This document shows, piece by piece, positions 22,106 to 30,649 of a stretch of 32,269 bases of DNA. Source of the DNA: Massilia sp. Root335 (GTDB taxonomy: Bacteria > Pseudomonadota > Gammaproteobacteria > Burkholderiales > Burkholderiaceae_D); assembly GCF_001425685.1 (NCBI RefSeq), contig NZ_LMCY01000033.1:198186-230454 (forward strand). The letters are read 5' to 3'. The position numbers were made by a program, and so were the translations under genes. Position 1 is the stretch's first letter; every line of letters begins with the position of its first letter. The notes under the pieces are model-generated. The model was not told the origin of the DNA and searched no databases. It worked only from the letters and a program-made list of their open reading frames with translations.

Positions 22106-24358
22106 ATGACGATGTCCCGCCCGAGCCCGGTCGCCGTCGCCTGCGCCGCGTTGTTCGCGCTGGCGCAGCCCGCGCTTGCCGAAGCGCCGGCGCCTGTCGC
22201 CGCGACGGTCCGTGCGGCCTTCGCGCCGGCCGAGCTGGCGCGCATGCGGGCGACGGCGCGGCGCGTGACGATCATGCGCGACAAATGGGGCATCCCGCAC
22301 GTGTTCGGCAAGACGGACGCCGATGCCGTGTTCGGCATGCTGTTCGCCCAGGCCGAGGATGACTTCAACCGCGTCGAGCTCAATTACATCAATGCGCTGG
22401 GGCGGCTGGCCGAAGTGGAGGGCGAGCAGGAGATCTGGCGCGACCTGCGCATGAAGCTGTACATCGACCCCGCCGACCTGAAGGCGAAGTATGCGGCGAG
22501 TCCGGCCTGGCTGAAGACGTTGATGGATGCGTATGCGGATGGCCTGAACTGGTATCTCGTCACGCATCCGCAAGTGAAACCGAAGCTGCTCGTGCGCTTC
22601 GAGCCGTGGATGGCGCTCGCGTTCAGCGAGGGCAGCATCGGCGGCGACATCGAGACCATCGACCTGAAAGGGCTGGAGGCGTTCTACGGCAGGCAGATGG
22701 CGGCGCCGGTCGCGCTGGCCGACCTGGTTGACCTGGGCGGGGCGGGCAAGGGGTTCGACCCCGAGCCGCAGGGATCGAACGGCTTCGCCGTCGCGCCGCG
22801 GCGCACGGCGGGCGGCCACGCGCTGCTGCTGATCAATCCGCACACGTCGTTCTACTTCCGCCCCGAGATCCACATGGTCAGCGAGGAGGGCCTGAACGCG
22901 TACGGCGCCGTCACCTGGGGCCAGTTCTTCATCTACCAGGGCTTCAACGACCGGATCGGCTGGATGCACACGTCGGGCGGCGGCGACGTCATCGACGAGT
23001 ACCTGGAAACGGTGACGCGGCGCGACGGCACCTGTGTCTACAAGTACGGCACCGCCGAACGCACGGTACGCGAGAAGACCATCACGCTGCCGTACCGCAC
23101 GGCGCACGGCTTGGCGACCCGCACGGTCACGGCGTACTTCACGCACCACGGGCCCGTGATCCGCGCGCAGGACGGCAAGTGGGTGGCCGTGCGCATGATG
23201 GCAGATCCGGTGCACGCGCTGATGCAGTCGTACGGGCGCACGAAGGCGCGCGACTACGCCGCGTTCTACAAGGTCATGGCGTTGCGCACGAATTCGTCGA
23301 ACAACACGGTGTATGCGGACGCCGACGGGAATATCGCCTACTTCCACGGCAATTTCATCCCGCGCCGCGATCCGCGCTTCGACTGGACGAAACCGGTCGA
23401 CGGCAGCGATCCGGCGACCGAGTGGCACGGTCTGCACGACGTCAAGGAGACGATCACCGTGTTCAACCCCGAAAGCGGGTATGTCTCGAACACGAACAAC
23501 TGGCCCTGCACGGGATTCGGCGCGAGCAGCCCGGATTGCTCGGCGTATCCGCGCTATATGTGGTCGCTGCCGCAGAATCCGCGCGGCATCCACGCCGAAC
23601 GCGTGCTGCACGATGCGCACGAGCTGACGCTCGACGGCCTCATCGCCAAGGCCTACGACAGCTATCTGACGGCGTTCGAGCCGCTCGTCCCGAGCGTGGT
23701 GAAGGATTGGGACGCACTGCCGGACGGCGCTCCGCTGAAGGCGCGGCTGGCCGGCCAGGTGGCGTTGCTGCGCGGGTGGGACCTGCGCTTTTCGACGGCG
23801 TCCGTGGCGACGTCGCTGGCCGTGTACTGGGGCCAGGACATGGTCAGGGAAGCGTCGGCCCGCGCGAAGGCGCAGGGGATGCCCGTGATCGACTTCGTGC
23901 AGACGGCCTTGCACCCGCAGGAGCGCCTCGACGCGCTGGCGCGCGCGAGCGACAAATTGCAGGCCGACTTCGGCAGCTGGAAGACGCCGTGGGGCGAGAT
24001 CAACCGTTTCCAGAGGCTGTCCGGCGCCGTCGACCAGCAGTACGACGACGCCAGACCGAGCCTGCCGGTCGGCTTCACGTCGGCGAACTGGGGTTCGCTG
24101 GCCTCGTTCGGCATGACGGCGCGGCAGACGACGAAGCGCATCTATGGCGACCGCGGCAACAGCTTCGTCGCGGCCGTCGAATTCGGCCCGCACGTGCGCG
24201 CGAAGAGCATCCTGGCCGGTGGCGAGAGCGGCGATCCGGCGTCGCCCCATTTCACGGACCAGGCCGCGATGTACAGCCGCGGCGAATTCAAGGACGTCCT
24301 CTACACCAGGGCAGACATCGAAAAACATCTCGAGCGCAAATATCACCCTGGCGAATGA
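22106..24358 (+). CDS. Penicillin acylase family protein (Ntn hydrolase; acyl-homoserine-lactone/aculeacin acylase-like)
   Basis: A 750-residue secreted proenzyme. A signal peptide (1 to about 25, ending ALA) is followed by the alpha-chain region with RDKWGIPHVFGKTDADAVFG (58-77) and FAQAEDDFNRVE. Gly223-Ser224-Asn225-Gly226 (QGSNGFAVAP) is the autocleavage site that exposes Ser224 as the N-terminal nucleophile of the beta chain. NPHTSFYFRPEIHMVSEEG, TNSSNNTVYADADGNIAYFH and the later VSNTNNWP supply the other conserved oxyanion and Asn positions. Family members hydrolyse amide bonds of penicillins, acyl-homoserine lactones or lipopeptides in the periplasm; the substrate cannot be told from sequence. 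GAGGAG lies 5 bases before ATG 22106. The gene may be cotranscribed with the ParB-like gene but shares no evident function with it. Confidence 0.9.
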   Translation: MTMSRPSPVAVACAALFALAQPALAEAPAPVAATVRAAFAPAELARMRATARRVTIMRDKWGIPHVFGKTDADAVFGMLFAQAEDDFNRVELNYINALGRLAEVEGEQEIWRDLRMKLYIDPADLKAKYAASPAWLKTLMDAYADGLNWYLVTHPQVKPKLLVRFEPWMALAFSEGSIGGDIETIDLKGLEAFYGRQMAAPVALADLVDLGGAGKGFDPEPQGSNGFAVAPRRTAGGHALLLINPHTSFYFRPEIHMVSEEGLNAYGAVTWGQFFIYQGFNDRIGWMHTSGGGDVIDEYLETVTRRDGTCVYKYGTAERTVREKTITLPYRTAHGLATRTVTAYFTHHGPVIRAQDGKWVAVRMMADPVHALMQSYGRTKARDYAAFYKVMALRTNSSNNTVYADADGNIAYFHGNFIPRRDPRFDWTKPVDGSDPATEWHGLHDVKETITVFNPESGYVSNTNNWPCTGFGASSPDCSAYPRYMWSLPQNPRGIHAERVLHDAHELTLDGLIAKAYDSYLTAFEPLVPSVVKDWDALPDGAPLKARLAGQVALLRGWDLRFSTASVATSLAVYWGQDMVREASARAKAQGMPVIDFVQTALHPQERLDALARASDKLQADFGSWKTPWGEINRFQRLSGAVDQQYDDARPSLPVGFTSANWGSLASFGMTARQTTKRIYGDRGNSFVAAVEFGPHVRAKSILAGGESGDPASPHFTDQAAMYSRGEFKDVLYTRADIEKHLERKYHPGE

Positions 24359-24490
24359 GCAGCCTGGGGCGCGCACTTTATACGCACCGCAAACCCGGGT
24401 GTAAATACCGCTTTCGACAAGTATGCAGTTTGCATTTTCCGATTTACTGGTGGTCGCCACACGGCTGTCCAACCAACCAAGGAGTGCATC

Positions 24491-25120
24491 GTGCGTATCC
24501 AATCGCTGCCGTTGTATTTGCTGAAACCGCTGTGCCTTGCCGCCATGTTGTGCGCCGCGGCCGGTGCCCAGGCGGGCATCACGGTTTACACGTCCCAGAG
24601 CGACTTCCTGAGCGCCGTCTCGGCGCCCGCCGTCGATACGTTCGACGACCTCACCATCGCACCGTACGGCGACACGGTCTTTCGTACGGCCGCCGCCTAC
24701 AACTACCAGGCGTATTCCGACACCGGTATCTGGGGCGCGGGCGGTCCGACGGATTTCTGGCTGTCGAACAATACCCGCGACAACCCCATCGTGTTCTCGA
24801 ACTTCACCGGCGGGGTGAGCGCCTTCGGCGGCCAGTTCTTCGCGTCGGACGTCGCCGGCCAGTTCGTGGACGGCAACGTCGTGCTGACGGCCGCCGACGG
24901 CGGCACGCTCACCTATAACGTCACGGGTGCGACGACGTCCTCGTTCGTCGGTTTCGTGTCGACGTCGCCCCTGTCTTCCGTGACCCTGGCCACGGACGGC
25001 GGCGCGTACTGGCCGACGGCGAACAACGTCGTGCTCGCGGTGCCGGAACCCGCCACCTACGGCATGATGCTGACGGGCATCGGCCTGCTGGGCCTGATGG
25101 CGCGCCGGCGCCGCGGCTGA
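24491..25120 (+). CDS. PEP-CTERM sorting domain protein (first of tandem pair)
   Basis: A 209-residue exported protein: signal peptide (1-28, ending GAQA), a beta-rich middle with DFLSAVSAPAVDTFDDLTI (37-55) and GGVSAFGGQFFASDVAGQF (residues about 107-125), then the C-terminal sorting signal VPEPATYGMMLTGIGLLGLM plus ARRRRG. PEP-CTERM tails are recognised by exosortase (EpsH/XrtA) for export to the surface or extracellular matrix; no exosortase gene is in the window. GTG start at 24491 with AAGGAG 6 bases upstream. The next gene is a close paralog. The function of the mature domain is unknown. Confidence 0.88.
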   Translation: MRIQSLPLYLLKPLCLAAMLCAAAGAQAGITVYTSQSDFLSAVSAPAVDTFDDLTIAPYGDTVFRTAAAYNYQAYSDTGIWGAGGPTDFWLSNNTRDNPIVFSNFTGGVSAFGGQFFASDVAGQFVDGNVVLTAADGGTLTYNVTGATTSSFVGFVSTSPLSSVTLATDGGAYWPTANNVVLAVPEPATYGMMLTGIGLLGLMARRRRG

Positions 25121-25271
25121 GGCCATCCGCGCGCATCTTCCACACTCATCTATATACGCAGCACAAGACGGCCGCGAATGCACGGTCATTCAGATTGCAT
25201 CGAATGCGGCACGGGTATGTACTTGGGGCCGGCCCGCCGGGTCATCCCATCGACTAACCTCGGAGAACAAT

Positions 25272-25892
25272 GTGCGTACCCAATATCCGCTGTCCCTGAA
25301 ACCCCTATGCCTGGCTGTCCTGCTGTGCGCCGCGGGCGCGGCCCGTGCCGACATCCATGTCTACACGAACGCGGCCGACTTCATGTCCGCCGTGTCCGCG
25401 CCGGGCATCGACACCTATGACGACCTGCGCGTGCAGCAATATGGCGACACGCTGCTCCGCAACGCCGGCAGCTACGACTACCAGGCGTATTCGTACGGCG
25501 CGTTGTGGGGTGCCGGCGGACCGGGCGATTACTGGCTGTCGAACAATACGCAGGCCGACACCATTGTTTTCAGTAATTTCTCCGGCGGCGTGAGCGCGTT
25601 CGGCGGCCAGTTCTTCGCGTCCGACATCGCCGGGCAATTCCTCCCGTCCGGCAGCCTGACCTTGACCGCGAGCGATGGCGACACGCTGAGCTATGCGCTG
25701 GACGGCGCCACGGAGACGTCGTTCCTCGGCTTCGTCTCGACGAGCGCGCTGGAGTCGGTCACGCTGCAGGCGAACGGCAGCTATTGGCCAACGGCCAACA
25801 ACGTGATGCTGGCCGTGCCCGAGCCCGCCACCTACGGCATGCTGCTGGCCGGACTGGGATTGTTCGGCTTGGCCGCGCGGCGGCGGCGCTGA
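25272..25892 (+). CDS. PEP-CTERM sorting domain protein (second of tandem pair)
   Basis: A 206-residue paralog of the preceding gene, aligned along its whole length with few gaps: signal peptide ending AARA, YTNAADFMSAVSAPGIDTYD, GGVSAFGGQFFASDIAGQF, SYWPTANNVMLAVPEPATYG and the tail GLFGLAARRRR. Like its partner it starts at GTG, with CGGAG 6 bases upstream. A 151-base spacer separates the two; both upstream regions contain a TATACGCA stretch, so each copy may have its own promoter. Proteins of this kind are exported and processed by exosortase. Function unknown. Confidence 0.88.
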   Translation: MRTQYPLSLKPLCLAVLLCAAGAARADIHVYTNAADFMSAVSAPGIDTYDDLRVQQYGDTLLRNAGSYDYQAYSYGALWGAGGPGDYWLSNNTQADTIVFSNFSGGVSAFGGQFFASDIAGQFLPSGSLTLTASDGDTLSYALDGATETSFLGFVSTSALESVTLQANGSYWPTANNVMLAVPEPATYGMLLAGLGLFGLAARRRR

Positions 25893-25930
25893 CGCCGCCC
25901 GGCCCACCCTGGCGCCGCCGCATGCCGGAT

Positions 25931-25939
25931 TGCTATAAT
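25931..25939 (+). promoter_or_regulatory. Extended -10 promoter element upstream of tdk
   Basis: TGCTATAAT (extended TGN plus a perfect TATAAT) lies 41 bases before the tdk GTG. There is no obvious -35 hexamer, which an extended -10 element can compensate for. Confidence 0.5.
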
Positions 25940-25979
25940 CGCCGGATCGTACAACGGCATTCCAGGGCGGGGCAGGGCA

Positions 25980-26531
25980 GTGGCAAAACTCTATTTCAGG
26001 TATTCGGCGATGAACGCCGGCAAATCGACGTCGCTGTTGCAAGTGGCACACAACTACGAAGAGCAGGGCCAGAAGGTCCGGTTGTACACCGCCGCCATCG
26101 ACGACCGCTACGGCGTCGGCCAGATCACGTCGCGCCTGGGCCCGCAGCGCCAGACCGACGTGTTCGACCCGCGCACGAACTTCCTGGACGACGCGCCGGC
26201 GGTGGCCTGCGTCCTGGTCGACGAAGCCCAGTTTCTGACGCGGGAACAGGTCGTGCAGCTGCACCAGCTGGCCCAGGTGCGGGGCGTGCCCGTGATCTGC
26301 TACGGCCTGCGCAGCGATTTCCGCGGCGACCCGTTCCCCGGCTCGGCCTACCTGCTGGCGCTGGCCGACGACATCGAGGAAATCAAGAACATCTGCACGT
26401 GCGGCAAGAAGGCGACGATGAACATCCGGGTCGACGCCGAGGGGCGCCGCATCCGCGAAGGCGAGCAGGTCAGCATTGGCGGCAACGAAAGCTACCGCCA
26501 GGCCTGCGGGCGCTGTTTCTACCTGGGCTGA
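25980..26531 (+). CDS. tdk: Thymidine kinase (type II)
   Basis: A 183-residue enzyme of normal type II length, phosphorylating thymidine with ATP in the pyrimidine salvage pathway in the cytoplasm. YFRYSAMNAGKSTSLLQVAH (residues 5-24) contains the P-loop, VLVDEAQFL (79-87) the Walker B and catalytic Glu, and the lasso loop region is followed by zinc-binding cysteines CTCGKKA (about 139-145) and CGRCFYLG at the end. The start is GTG 25980, preceded by a weak GGGGCAGGG stretch. The gene is followed after 12 bases by a membrane-protein gene on the same strand. Confidence 0.95.
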   Translation: MAKLYFRYSAMNAGKSTSLLQVAHNYEEQGQKVRLYTAAIDDRYGVGQITSRLGPQRQTDVFDPRTNFLDDAPAVACVLVDEAQFLTREQVVQLHQLAQVRGVPVICYGLRSDFRGDPFPGSAYLLALADDIEEIKNICTCGKKATMNIRVDAEGRRIREGEQVSIGGNESYRQACGRCFYLG

Positions 26532-26543
26532 CGCGGCACGACC

Positions 26544-27104
26544 ATGTCCTGGCCGGCAGGTTGCCTCGCCCATCTGCCCGCCTGGGCCTGCGGCCTGGGC
26601 GAGATCGCGCTGTACCTCGCGCCCTCGCTGGCGCTGGCATTCCTGATCTGGATGGTCACCAGGGCGCACCCCGTCTTTTTCCTGTTCAGCGCGGTCGGCA
26701 CGTTTTGCCACGAGCTGGCGCATTTCGCCGTCGGGCTGCTGCTCGGCGCGGATCCGGTCGGTTTTACCATCATCCCGCGCCGCAACGGCCGCACCTGGGA
26801 GCTGGGGTCGGTGTCGTTTGCCAACCTGCGCTGGTATAACGCGGCGCCGGCGGCGCTGGCACCGTTCCTGGTGCTGCTCGTGCCGTTGGGCGTGGCGTGG
26901 TGGCGCACCCGCGCCGCCTGGCACTTCGGCCCGGCCGACCTGGCGTTGACCCTGCTCCTGGCGCCGCAGTTCCTGTCGTTCTGGCCGTCGCCCGTCGACT
27001 GGAAGCTGGCGCTGCGCAGCTGGCCTTATCTGTTGATCATCGCGGCGGCCGGCCTTGCCCTGTGCTGGTTTCAGACCAGTTTGTTTCGATTTGTAAAAGC
27101 GTAG
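26544..27104 (+). CDS. Integral membrane protein with HExxH motif (M50-like)
   Basis: A 186-residue protein with about five hydrophobic segments (around 19-38, 43-53, 60-70, 101-120, 134-147 and 160-178, some short). Residues 56-60 read HELAH within GTFCHELAHFAVGLLLGADP, the zinc-binding pattern of M50/site-2-type intramembrane metalloproteases and related non-peptidase membrane proteins. Asp152 in SPVDWK could be a third ligand, but the NPxxDG motif of classic site-2 proteases is absent. The start at ATG 26544 lies 12 bases after tdk. I do not recognise a named family; proteolytic activity is not established. Confidence 0.65.
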   Translation: MSWPAGCLAHLPAWACGLGEIALYLAPSLALAFLIWMVTRAHPVFFLFSAVGTFCHELAHFAVGLLLGADPVGFTIIPRRNGRTWELGSVSFANLRWYNAAPAALAPFLVLLVPLGVAWWRTRAAWHFGPADLALTLLLAPQFLSFWPSPVDWKLALRSWPYLLIIAAAGLALCWFQTSLFRFVKA

Positions 27105-27271
27105 GCGCCCGGCCGCCGTCAAGACTTAAGCTCGGCTGAAACGCGTACAAGCCGGCTCTGCGCCGCTGCGCTATCCTGTAGAATGGGTCGCATCCGCCGC
27201 TGCGTCGGCGCGACCGTCAGCCCTCCCGCCTGGCAGTCGCCATTGAATATCCCGTCCGGAGAACCTATAGA

Positions 27272-29536
27272 ATGAAGAAGCAGATGTTGATGGTCGCGCT
27301 GGCGTTTGCCATGTCGGCCCACGTGGTCACGGCGCAGCCGGAAAAGGTCGCCGCCGTCCAGACCGACAAGGCCGCCATCGTCCAGCTCAAGCCATCCGTC
27401 GCCCAGACCCAGGCCGCCCTGTGGGCGTCGCGCGTGCTCGCGCGCTACCACTACAAGGCGATGCCGCTCGACGACGCGATGTCCGCGAAGATCTTCGACG
27501 CCTACTTCAAGGCGCTCGACAGCGAAAAGCTGTACTTCACCCAGGCCGACATCGACGGCTTCGCACCCGTGCGCAACAAGCTGGACGATGCGATCAACAA
27601 CGAAGACCTGACGGTGCCTTTCCAGATCTACAACGTGTACCAGCAGCGTTTCTTCGACCGCATGGCGTACGCCCGTGAGCTGTTGAAGGGCAAGTTCGAT
27701 TTCAACACGGACGAGACGCTGCAGATCGACCGCGAGAAGGCCGCGTGGGCAAAGAACGAGGACGAAGCGAAGGACCTGTGGCGCAAGCGCGTCAAGAACG
27801 ACTGGCTGCGCCTCAAGCTGGCCGGCAAGGACGACAAGTCGATCCGCGAGACGCTGGACAAGCGCTACGAGGGCTACCAGAGCCGCCTCAAGAAGCTGAA
27901 CAACGAAGACGTGTTCCAGATGTTCATGAACGCGTACGCGATGGCGATCGAGCCGCACACGAACTACCTGGGCCCGCGCTCGGCCGAGAACTTCGACATC
28001 GCCATGCGCCTGTCGCTGGACGGCATCGGCGCCGTGCTGCAGTCGCGCGAGGACTACACCGTGATCCGCGAAGTCGTCCCCGGCGGCCCGGCCGACAAGT
28101 CCGGCAAGCTGAAGGTGGGCGACCGCATCGTCGGCGTCGCGCAGGGCAACGGCCCGTTCACGGACGTGATGGGCTGGCGCATCGACGACGTCGTGCAGCT
28201 CGTGCGCGGCGAACGCAATTCGACGGTCCGCCTCGACGTGCTGCCGGCCGACGTCGGCCAGGACGGCAAGCACACGACCATCTCGCTCGTGCGCCAGAAG
28301 ATCAGCATGGAAGAGCAGTCGGCCAAGAAGAAGATCATCGAGGTCACCGACAACGGCGTGAAGCGCCGCATCGGCGTGATCCAGCTGCCGACCTTCTACC
28401 AGGACTTCGAGGCGCGCCGCAAGGGCGACAAGGATTTCAAGAGCGCCACCCGCGACGTGAAGCGCATCCTTGGTGAACTCAAGAAGGAGAAGGTCGACAA
28501 CGTCCTGATCGACCTGCGCAACAACGGCGGCGGTTCGCTGATCGAGGCCGTCGAACTGACCGGCCTGTTCATCGACAAGGGCCCGGTCGTGCAGCAGCGC
28601 AGCGCCGAAGGCCGCGTCGAGGTCGAGAGCGACAAAGATGCCGGCCTGGCCTGGGACGGTCCGATGGGCGTGCTGATCAACCGCGGTTCCGCATCGGCGT
28701 CGGAGATCTTCGCGGCCGCGATCCAGGACTATGGCCGCGGCATCATCATCGGCGAGCCGAGCTTCGGCAAGGGCACCGTGCAGACGCTGATCAACCTCGA
28801 CCGTTTCTCGCAGGACGACAAGCTGAAGTACGGCGAGCTGAAAATGACGATCGCCCAGTTCTTCCGCATCAACGGCGGCACGACGCAGTTGCGCGGCGTC
28901 ACGCCGGACATCAAGTTCCCGGTGACGTCGGATGACGACAACTTCGGCGAGCAGTCGTACGAGAACGCGTTGCCGTGGGTGCAGATCAAGCCGGCGACCT
29001 ATATGCCGGCCGGCGACCTGAAGGAGCTGTTCAATCCGCTGCAGAAGAAGCATGACGCGCGCGTCGCCAAGGACCGCGACTTCCTGGACATCGAGCAAGA
29101 CATCGCCGAAGCCCTCAAGCTGCGCAAGGACAACGTCATCTCGCTGAACGAAGCGGTGCGCCGCAAGGAGCGCGAGAGCCAGGAAGCCAAGGCGCGCCTG
29201 CGCGAATCGCGCCTGGCCGGCAAGGACAATCCGGACGAGCCGGTGTCGGGTCCGGGCAGCAAGGAGCAGCGCGGCAAGGTGCCGTCGCCGACGAGCCCGA
29301 AGAAGACGAATGTCGTGCTGAAAGGCGCGGCAGGCGCCGACGACGGCCTGCAGGGCGACGAGCGCAGCCTGACGGCCGAACTGGCCGCCGAGAAGGCCGC
29401 CAAGAACGCCAAGGACGTCTATCTGCAGGAAGCGGCACACATCCTGGCCGACGAGGCCGGCATGCTGAAGGCGGACACCCGGATGGCATCGCGCGCCATG
29501 CCGTACTTGTCAATGTTGAAACAGAATAGTAACTAA
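27272..29536 (+). CDS. prc: Carboxy-terminal (tail-specific) protease Prc, S41 family
   Basis: A 754-residue periplasmic protease. A signal peptide (1-21, ending VTA) is followed by the N-terminal helical domain, a PDZ domain (about residues 240-335; GIGAVLQSREDYTVIREVVP and KLKVGDRIVGVAQG) and the S41 core. The Ser/Lys dyad is Ser475 (in RGSASASEIF) and Lys500 (in GEPSFGKGTVQ), 25 apart as in E. coli Prc (452/477). A Lys/Glu-rich C-terminal region matches the DUF3340-type tail of Prc. It cleaves periplasmic proteins with nonpolar C-termini and in E. coli works with the lipoprotein NlpI on a peptidoglycan hydrolase. CGGAG lies about 10 bases before ATG 27272. It is a single gene, ended by a strong terminator. 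Confidence 0.95.
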   Translation: MKKQMLMVALAFAMSAHVVTAQPEKVAAVQTDKAAIVQLKPSVAQTQAALWASRVLARYHYKAMPLDDAMSAKIFDAYFKALDSEKLYFTQADIDGFAPVRNKLDDAINNEDLTVPFQIYNVYQQRFFDRMAYARELLKGKFDFNTDETLQIDREKAAWAKNEDEAKDLWRKRVKNDWLRLKLAGKDDKSIRETLDKRYEGYQSRLKKLNNEDVFQMFMNAYAMAIEPHTNYLGPRSAENFDIAMRLSLDGIGAVLQSREDYTVIREVVPGGPADKSGKLKVGDRIVGVAQGNGPFTDVMGWRIDDVVQLVRGERNSTVRLDVLPADVGQDGKHTTISLVRQKISMEEQSAKKKIIEVTDNGVKRRIGVIQLPTFYQDFEARRKGDKDFKSATRDVKRILGELKKEKVDNVLIDLRNNGGGSLIEAVELTGLFIDKGPVVQQRSAEGRVEVESDKDAGLAWDGPMGVLINRGSASASEIFAAAIQDYGRGIIIGEPSFGKGTVQTLINLDRFSQDDKLKYGELKMTIAQFFRINGGTTQLRGVTPDIKFPVTSDDDNFGEQSYENALPWVQIKPATYMPAGDLKELFNPLQKKHDARVAKDRDFLDIEQDIAEALKLRKDNVISLNEAVRRKERESQEAKARLRESRLAGKDNPDEPVSGPGSKEQRGKVPSPTSPKKTNVVLKGAAGADDGLQGDERSLTAELAAEKAAKNAKDVYLQEAAHILADEAGMLKADTRMASRAMPYLSMLKQNSN

Positions 29537-29592
29537 TGAATTGTTAATTATTTTGTAGAAATTTCCGGGTTTTCACCCGGAAAGAATGACCG

Positions 29593-29627
29593 AAGGCGAG
29601 GCTCCCCATGGGGCCTCGCCTTTTTTT
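29593..29627 (+). terminator. Rho-independent terminator of prc
   Basis: AAGGCGAGG / CCTCGCCTT arms, extended by CCCC/GGGG around an AT centre, are followed by seven T residues (29621-29627). It lies 57 bases after the prc stop. Confidence 0.92.
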
Positions 29628-29724
29628 ATGCCGTTCAATTGAAAATTGTGATTTTTGCAGCTGTGATACATTGGCTCAGCAGTTAAATTAAGAATAACTT
29701 TTCACACTGAGCAAGGAGTTCATT

Positions 29725-30501
29725 ATGTCAACTCGTTACCTCATCGCGGCGGCTCTCCTGTTCGGAAGCGCGTGCGGGGCGCAAGCGGAAGTGGTCTCGG
29801 CAGCGGCCCAATCGGGTTTCCTGTCCGGATGGACCGGCGGCAACGGCGCGGATGTCGTCGGTTCCGGGGTGCTGGCGAACGGCGTCAGCCTGGTCGGCGG
29901 CGCGGCCTATGGCAGCGGTAACCTCGCCGAGGCGTTGTATCAAAAGGCGAGCGCAAGCGTCGGGCAGACCGGTACGGAAGTCAAATTGTCGTACTCGCAG
30001 GGTATCGAAGGCACGTATCTGCTGAGCACCAGCAACGCGAAGCTCGCGGCGATGCTGGGTAACGGCATGTCCGTGGTGTCCACCAGCGACGGCAAGGTCG
30101 TCACGCCGGGTCAGCTGGGTGGAGCGGGCAGCAGCGGAGCATCCGGCGGCGGCGGCGGTTCGTCCGGCGGCGGCGCGGCCGCTGGCGGCGGGTCCACCAA
30201 AGGCGGCGGATCGACCGACGTGGGCAACAGCGTCGACGGGGCGCCGTCGGGCAATTATGGCAATTCGGGCAATGGCGCCACGGTGATCACGCCGGCCGCG
30301 GGCGGGCAGACGGGCGGCGCGATCGTCGAGCTGCCGGTGCCGGCCCAGGATGCCGGCGACGGCGGCATCGATACCGGCATCGGCGCCGGCTTGCCGGTGA
30401 GCCTGCCGGCGGCCGCCGCCGTACCGGAACCGTCGTCGATCGCCCTGATGCTGGCCGGCATGCTGGGCGCGATGGGTGTCGTGCGTCGCCGCAAGCACTG
30501 A
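29725..30501 (+). CDS. PEP-CTERM protein with Gly/Ser-rich linker
   Basis: A 258-residue exported protein. Signal peptide (1-21, ending AQA), a globular part to about residue 130 (GTEVKLSYSQGIEGTYLLST), then a low-complexity Gly/Ser/Ala-rich stretch (about 131-200, with GASGGGGGSSGGG) and the sorting tail VPEPSSIALMLAGMLGAMGV plus RRRKH. The tail should be handled by an exosortase encoded elsewhere. AAGGAG lies 6 bases before ATG 29725. It is unrelated in its N-terminal part to the tandem PEP-CTERM pair. Flanked by terminators on both sides, so it is its own transcription unit. Function unknown; the linker suggests a surface or matrix protein. Confidence 0.85.
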   Translation: MSTRYLIAAALLFGSACGAQAEVVSAAAQSGFLSGWTGGNGADVVGSGVLANGVSLVGGAAYGSGNLAEALYQKASASVGQTGTEVKLSYSQGIEGTYLLSTSNAKLAAMLGNGMSVVSTSDGKVVTPGQLGGAGSSGASGGGGGSSGGGAAAGGGSTKGGGSTDVGNSVDGAPSGNYGNSGNGATVITPAAGGQTGGAIVELPVPAQDAGDGGIDTGIGAGLPVSLPAAAAVPEPSSIALMLAGMLGAMGVVRRRKH

Positions 30502-30529
30502 TCCGCGGTTCGCAGTCATCACGCATTCG

Positions 30530-30561
30530 TCGCCCCCGCCCCGTGCGGGGGCGATGCTTTT
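30530..30561 (+). terminator. Rho-independent terminator after PEP-CTERM gene
   Basis: TCGCCCCCGC (30530-30539) pairs with GCGGGGGCGA (30545-30554) around a CCCGT loop and is followed by TGCTTTT. It lies 29 bases after the stop. Confidence 0.85.
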
Positions 30562-30649
30562 GGGAGGCCCCCTCTTTATCGCCCGGTGATTTCAGGTACA
30601 ATCTTTTGAACGGTCGTGCTTTTTTGGCCGGCACAACAAAGGAGACAAC

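Noticed and set aside
22013..25189. Minus-strand open frame of 1058 codons opposite the penicillin acylase gene
   Set aside because: Same compositional shadow; the plus strand encodes a recognisable Ntn hydrolase and a PEP-CTERM protein.
27119..29440. Minus-strand open frame of 773 codons opposite prc
   Set aside because: The plus strand carries a complete Prc with catalytic dyad; the antisense frame has leucine/valine/arginine-skewed composition and no start signals.
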